NCBI GenBank assembly: GCA_050742535.1
Contig: JBOGIQ010000271.1
Coordinates: 1-8,420 of the forward strand
Direction: 5' to 3'
Length of the DNA stretch: 8,420 nucleotides
From: Gp6-AA40 sp050742535
Lineage (GTDB): Bacteria > Acidobacteriota > Vicinamibacteria > Vicinamibacterales > UBA2999
Shown here: positions 5,833-8,420 of the stretch, piece after piece
How positions within the stretch are numbered: the first letter of the stretch is position 1
How the letters are laid out: every line of letters begins with the position of its first letter
The notes under the pieces: model-generated
The model's database searches: none
Told to the model about the DNA's origin: nothing
Seen by the model: the letters and a program-made list of their open reading frames with translations, nothing else
Program-made: the position numbers and the translations under genes

Positions 5833-7579
5833 GTACTCCCACAGGTGTTGGCGCCGGCTGCAGCTTCCGGACGTACTCGTCGCGGAATTCCGACAGGACC
5901 CGACGCGCCGCGACGGACAACTGGTACTTCACTGAATCCGATGTCTGCTGGCTGCGCTCGTCGCGGTAGCGCACGTGGACGAGGATCTCCCCGCGCGCGG
6001 GCACGACGCACGGAAACGCGATGTCCTCACCAGCCACCGACCAGGCGATGTCATGACCGTCCACCGTGACGGCGGAGACACTGGCCGGCTGCCTTTCGAG
6101 TTTGTGTACGTGGTACACGCTTGGACGCGTCCCCGGGTTCGTGAGCAGCAGTTGGCTGCCGTACATGCGCGCCTGAAGGTCCTCGCCGTCTCGCACGCGG
6201 CATGCCCGTCGCACGATGTCCGCCGGCGAGCGCCATGTGAGCGTGCAGGGCAGCGTCTGCAGGCGATCGATCAGCGACAGCAGCGTGCGCGCTCCATCCC
6301 GGAACTCGTCGTGATGCGCCACGATGAAACACGGCTTGCCGAGGAGCAGGTCGAAGGCAAAGTTCTCGAGTCCGTGCCGCTCATAGCGCCGGGTGTAGAT
6401 GGCGAACGAGCCATAGCGCAGGATCGCCACGTCCCAGACGTCGCGGAGGCGCGTGTGCGCGGCCGCCGCGCCGACGGGTGATATCTCGGTATTGACGGCG
6501 GCAATGAACTCGTTGTGCTTGAGCACGGCCGGGCACTCGGCGGAGAAGACGCCCTGCGGGAACACCATCACCGGGTCGTGCGCGATGCGCGTGCGGGCAC
6601 GATGCCGCTGCATCCGCGACTGCGCCAGCCGCGCGCGTCGACCGAGGACGTCGAGCGATGTCGTTCCGAACTCCGCGGCGACGTGATCGCAGCCGTGAAT
6701 CGACACGGAGAACAGGTCCGACTCACCGCGAAAGAACGCGCTGGCGCGCTGCGACGTCCGGCGCCAGTTCCAGGGGATGAACGCGATGTTCGTGGTGAAC
6801 CGCCGCTCCCGCATGCGATCGCGCAGCCATGGGAAGTCACAAAACCCGTATCGGTGCTTGAGGAGCGGATCGTCAATGATCAGGCAGGCCCCGAGCTCGC
6901 GTGGCCGCCACATCACCTCGCGAAAGATGGAGGCAATGAACATCACGAGAGGCACGGCTGCCAGGAAGTGGGCCCGGACGTCGTAGTAGTTCGTGCCCAC
7001 GGGTGCGTCGAGGTCGGGCAGCTCCACGCTGCTGCAGATATAGGCAGGCGTATTCCCGACGCTGACGCGAAACAGGCCCGGCCGGCCGTCCACCAGAACG
7101 ATCCCCGCCGCAGCGCTCGCGGCAGCAGGGGTCAGGACCGCGTGCGACGGGGAAGCGCCGCCATCGACGCGCAGACCGGACATCACGCCGGTGAACTCAG
7201 GGTCGCTGGTGCTGATCTCGATCACCGGTCGATCCGGCGTCGTCCACGTCCAGTCACCACCACACAGTTCGGTGACACCGCGACGCGCGGCGTCACGATC
7301 GTCGCCGGCAAATCCGAAAATCGCCGCTGCCTGCCGCAGGTACGCGGCCGACAGCGGGTTCGTCAGCCCCGCGGCCACCGCGTCCACGGATCCGAGGACT
7401 GCGAACGTCCCGGAGTCCGCGAGCGGCGACGCATCCGGCGCATCCACGTTCACCGGTGCCGCGGGCACACCGAAGAAATCCAGGATCCGCAGGAGGCGGT
7501 CTTCCTGAACGCCCGGTGCACCCCGATACACGACCAGCGCAAGGCGCGCGGCGCGTCCGCTCTCGGGGGACTGTGTCAG
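5819..7579 (-). CDS. NodB-fold polysaccharide-deacetylase-like protein with extra N- and C-terminal domains (about 586 aa)
   Basis: Numbering is from the proposed CTG start. Residues 12-225 form an alpha/beta region opening RLALVVYRGAPG that I do not recognise. The central part (about 230-450) looks like a NodB-type TIM-like barrel: LIIDDP (233-238) matches the acidic motif 1, SIHGCDH (293-299) the metal-binding HxxxH motif 2, and VFPQG (339-343) the RxPxG-like motif 3 but without its Arg. AHHDEF (421-426) may be a further active-site loop. Residues about 470-545 read as a beta-sandwich. No signal peptide is seen, so it is probably cytoplasmic. Family role: metal-dependent removal of N-acetyl groups from sugars; activity here is inferred. 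Start: the reading frame is open to a TTG at 7660, but that part mirrors the methyltransferase C-terminus. The CTG at 7579 overlaps the preceding stop as CTGA and has AAGAGG five bases upstream. A GTG at 7531 is the other option, but it would remove the first beta strand. Confidence 0.78.
   Translation of the reverse strand: MTQSPESGRAARLALVVYRGAPGVQEDRLLRILDFFGVPAAPVNVDAPDASPLADSGTFAVLGSVDAVAAGLTNPLSAAYLRQAAAIFGFAGDDRDAARRGVTELCGGDWTWTTPDRPVIEISTSDPEFTGVMSGLRVDGGASPSHAVLTPAAASAAAGIVLVDGRPGLFRVSVGNTPAYICSSVELPDLDAPVGTNYYDVRAHFLAAVPLVMFIASIFREVMWRPRELGACLIIDDPLLKHRYGFCDFPWLRDRMRERRFTTNIAFIPWNWRRTSQRASAFFRGESDLFSVSIHGCDHVAAEFGTTSLDVLGRRARLAQSRMQRHRARTRIAHDPVMVFPQGVFSAECPAVLKHNEFIAAVNTEISPVGAAAAHTRLRDVWDVAILRYGSFAIYTRRYERHGLENFAFDLLLGKPCFIVAHHDEFRDGARTLLSLIDRLQTLPCTLTWRSPADIVRRACRVRDGEDLQARMYGSQLLLTNPGTRPSVYHVHKLERQPASVSAVTVDGHDIAWSVAGEDIAFPCVVPARGEILVHVRYRDERSQQTSDSVKYQLSVAARRVLSEFRDEYVRKLQPAPTPVGVHERH
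5836..5840 (-). promoter_or_regulatory. Short-spaced Shine-Dalgarno site of the epimerase gene
   Basis: On the minus strand this reads GGGAG, only 3 bases before the ATG at 5832. The spacing is shorter than usual, which may lower direct initiation. Because the site lies inside the NodB-fold gene, ribosomes finishing that gene 14 bp downstream could reinitiate here. Confidence 0.5.
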
Positions 7580-8403
7580 GCGGGCCTCTTCGCGACGATC
7601 AGTGAACGCATGGCGCGGCTGCGCACGGTCGCATTCAGCACCGGTGTCAGCGCGCGGCAAATCGCCGTCAACGCCGGACCCGCCGAGTGAGGTACCCAGC
7701 AGAAGTGATCCTTTGTCAACAGCTCGAACCCGGCGCGTTCGAACGGAGCCGCGTATTCCTCGAGTGACGGCAGGTACGCCTCCTCAGGCGTGTCGACCGT
7801 TCCTTTGAGGTGGCTGCGGAAGAGCGGGAACCGATCGTTCATGTCGATGTTGACCACCACGCCGCCGGGCCGGAGGAGGCGATAGATATCGGTCGCGCAC
7901 TCCAGTGCGTTGTTCAGCCGGTGGCAGTAGCGGAATGTGTTGACGCCGAGAATGAGATCGAAGGAACCGTGCAGCCGATCCGCTGGCTCGGCGGACCTCG
8001 CCGCCAGGTCCGCGATCAGCGCCTCGTTCCTGGCTACATGAAAGCTCACCTTGCGGCGCACTGCGGACGGCAGGAACGCCCCCGCTTCCTTGCCCGCCGA
8101 GGCGATGAGCGATTCCGAAAAATCGGCGCCCCACGCGCGCTCCACGGGAACGCCGCGGCTCTCCAGACGCGTGACGAGACCGATGAGATTCATGCCGGCG
8201 CCGCACCCGAACTCGAGAATCCGCAGCGGGGCTGACGACGTCTGCTGGCACGTCGCCACGGCGCGGTCGTAAATCCGCGCGTACTCGTGCTGGATCAGGT
8301 AGTTGACGCCCTGGCCGGCCGTCTCCGTCGAGTACTTCAGGATGGCGTCGCTCGAGTTGTACTCCTGAAGGAAGTTCTCGTTCATCTTTTCGGTGGTGAC
8401 CAT
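7576..8403 (-). CDS. Class I SAM-dependent methyltransferase (275 aa)
   Basis: This is a Rossmann-fold methyltransferase. Motif I is ILEFGCGAGMN (62-72), the SAM-binding glycine loop. GADFSESLI (92-100) carries D94, the acidic residue expected at the end of beta 2. FDLILGVNTFRYCHRL (148-163) is the motif IV region, and LLRPGGVVVNID (176-187) the beta-5 block. The N-terminal 55 residues, rich in Tyr and Asn (LQEYNSSDAILKYS), probably form a substrate cap; the C-terminal 50 may close it. The target cannot be read off; O- or N-methylation of a sugar in the locus is the simple inference. The ATG at 8403 follows GGAGG with an 8-base spacer; a second ATG at 8385 lacks one. The stop overlaps the proposed start of the next gene as CTGA. 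This is the first visible gene of the operon, and only 17 bases upstream are available. Confidence 0.92.
   Translation of the reverse strand: MVTTEKMNENFLQEYNSSDAILKYSTETAGQGVNYLIQHEYARIYDRAVATCQQTSSAPLRILEFGCGAGMNLIGLVTRLESRGVPVERAWGADFSESLIASAGKEAGAFLPSAVRRKVSFHVARNEALIADLAARSAEPADRLHGSFDLILGVNTFRYCHRLNNALECATDIYRLLRPGGVVVNIDMNDRFPLFRSHLKGTVDTPEEAYLPSLEEYAAPFERAGFELLTKDHFCWVPHSAGPALTAICRALTPVLNATVRSRAMRSLIVAKRPA
7585..7590 (-). promoter_or_regulatory. Probable Shine-Dalgarno site supporting a CTG start for the NodB-fold gene
   Basis: On the minus strand this reads AAGAGG and ends 5 bases before the CTG at 7579-7577. It lies inside the last codons of the methyltransferase gene. Neither of the alternative starts in this frame (TTG at 7660, GTG at 7531) has a comparable site at a proper distance. 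Confidence 0.45.
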
Positions 8404-8411
8404 CAGGAGAG

Positions 8412-8416
8412 CCTCC
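8412..8416 (-). promoter_or_regulatory. Shine-Dalgarno site of the methyltransferase gene
   Basis: On the minus strand this reads GGAGG, separated by 8 bases from the ATG at 8403. It decides the start in favour of 8403 over the internal ATG at 8385, which has no such site. The strong match suggests efficient independent initiation at the first visible gene. Confidence 0.75.
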
Positions 8417-8420
8417 GGTC

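Larger units (their letters stand above)
1..8403 (-). other. Single co-directional, translationally coupled operon of seven genes (glycan modification locus)
   Basis: All seven genes run leftward. Successive junctions are: methyltransferase/NodB-fold 4 bp overlap (CTGA), NodB-fold/epimerase 14 bp overlap, epimerase/oxidoreductase 4 bp overlap (GTGA), oxidoreductase/toroid 8 bp overlap, toroid/asnB 12 bp gap, asnB/glycosyltransferase 4 bp overlap (GTGA). There is no room for an internal promoter between genes or for a terminator hairpin outside coding sequence. The content points to synthesis and decoration of a surface glycan, with the nucleotide-sugar enzymes in the middle and the glycosyltransferase last. 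The operon continues beyond the left edge and may begin upstream of the right edge. Confidence 0.85.

Noticed and set aside
6515..7690. A 391-residue plus-strand open frame opposite the NodB-fold gene
   Set aside because: Antisense shadow with Arg/His-rich composition and no domain. I considered it longer because the sense gene is less familiar, but the sense frame has coherent strands and metal-site motifs.
1..8420. CRISPR arrays, tRNA/rRNA genes, insertion sequences, terminal repeats, attachment sites, terminators
   Set aside because: Read by eye on both strands, I saw no regularly spaced repeats, transposase motifs, cloverleaf-like segments or hairpin-plus-T-run. Coding sequence fills all but about 30 bases. 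Short Ala/Gln codon runs such as that near 500-520 are codon bias, not repeats of note.
8404..8420. A promoter for the operon
   Set aside because: Only 17 bases precede the first ATG and they hold the ribosome site; there is not enough sequence to judge.

Overview
The window is GC-rich, densely coding DNA from a bacterial chromosome, with every real gene on the minus strand. Reading in the direction of transcription (right to left) the order is: class I SAM methyltransferase (8403-7576); NodB-fold (polysaccharide-deacetylase-like) protein with extra N- and C-terminal regions (about 7579-5819); extended-SDR NDP-sugar epimerase/dehydratase (5832-4780); Gfo/Idh/MocA oxidoreductase (4783-3653); alpha/alpha-toroid protein resembling VpsJ-type polysaccharide proteins (3660-2377); AsnB-type glutamine amidotransferase (2364-433); and the N-terminal part of a GT4-like glycosyltransferase that runs off the left end (436-1).

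The junctions are very tight: 4, 14, 4 and 8 bp overlaps, then a 12 bp gap, then a 4 bp overlap. This is strong evidence for one polycistronic, translationally coupled operon. No promoter, terminator, RNA gene, mobile element, CRISPR array or long repeat is visible, and no gene-free stretch exceeds 20 bases. Only 17 bases lie upstream of the first gene, so the promoter is probably outside the window.

The gene content (glycosyltransferase, sugar epimerase, sugar oxidoreductase, amidotransferase, deacetylase-like enzyme, methyltransferase, toroid protein) fits part of a surface-polysaccharide or glycoconjugate locus that makes and decorates an unusual sugar. The likely division of labour is inferred. 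The SDR and Gfo/Idh proteins would remodel a nucleotide sugar. The AsnB homologue could amidate a carboxylate, as WbpS- and WbtH-type enzymes do for uronic acids. The methyltransferase and NodB-fold protein would add or remove substituents, and the GT4 enzyme would transfer the sugar. No gene for polymerisation, export or nucleotide-sugar activation is in view.

The host cannot be named from this window. High GC, GTG starts and this type of locus suit a GC-rich, probably diderm, environmental lineage such as Acidobacteriota or Proteobacteria, but that is a guess. The points most worth a second look are the Glu-to-Gln change in the AsnB synthetase motif, the possible CTG start of the NodB-fold gene, the variant metal-site motifs and extra domains of that protein, and the unassigned toroid protein embedded in a sugar-modification operon.
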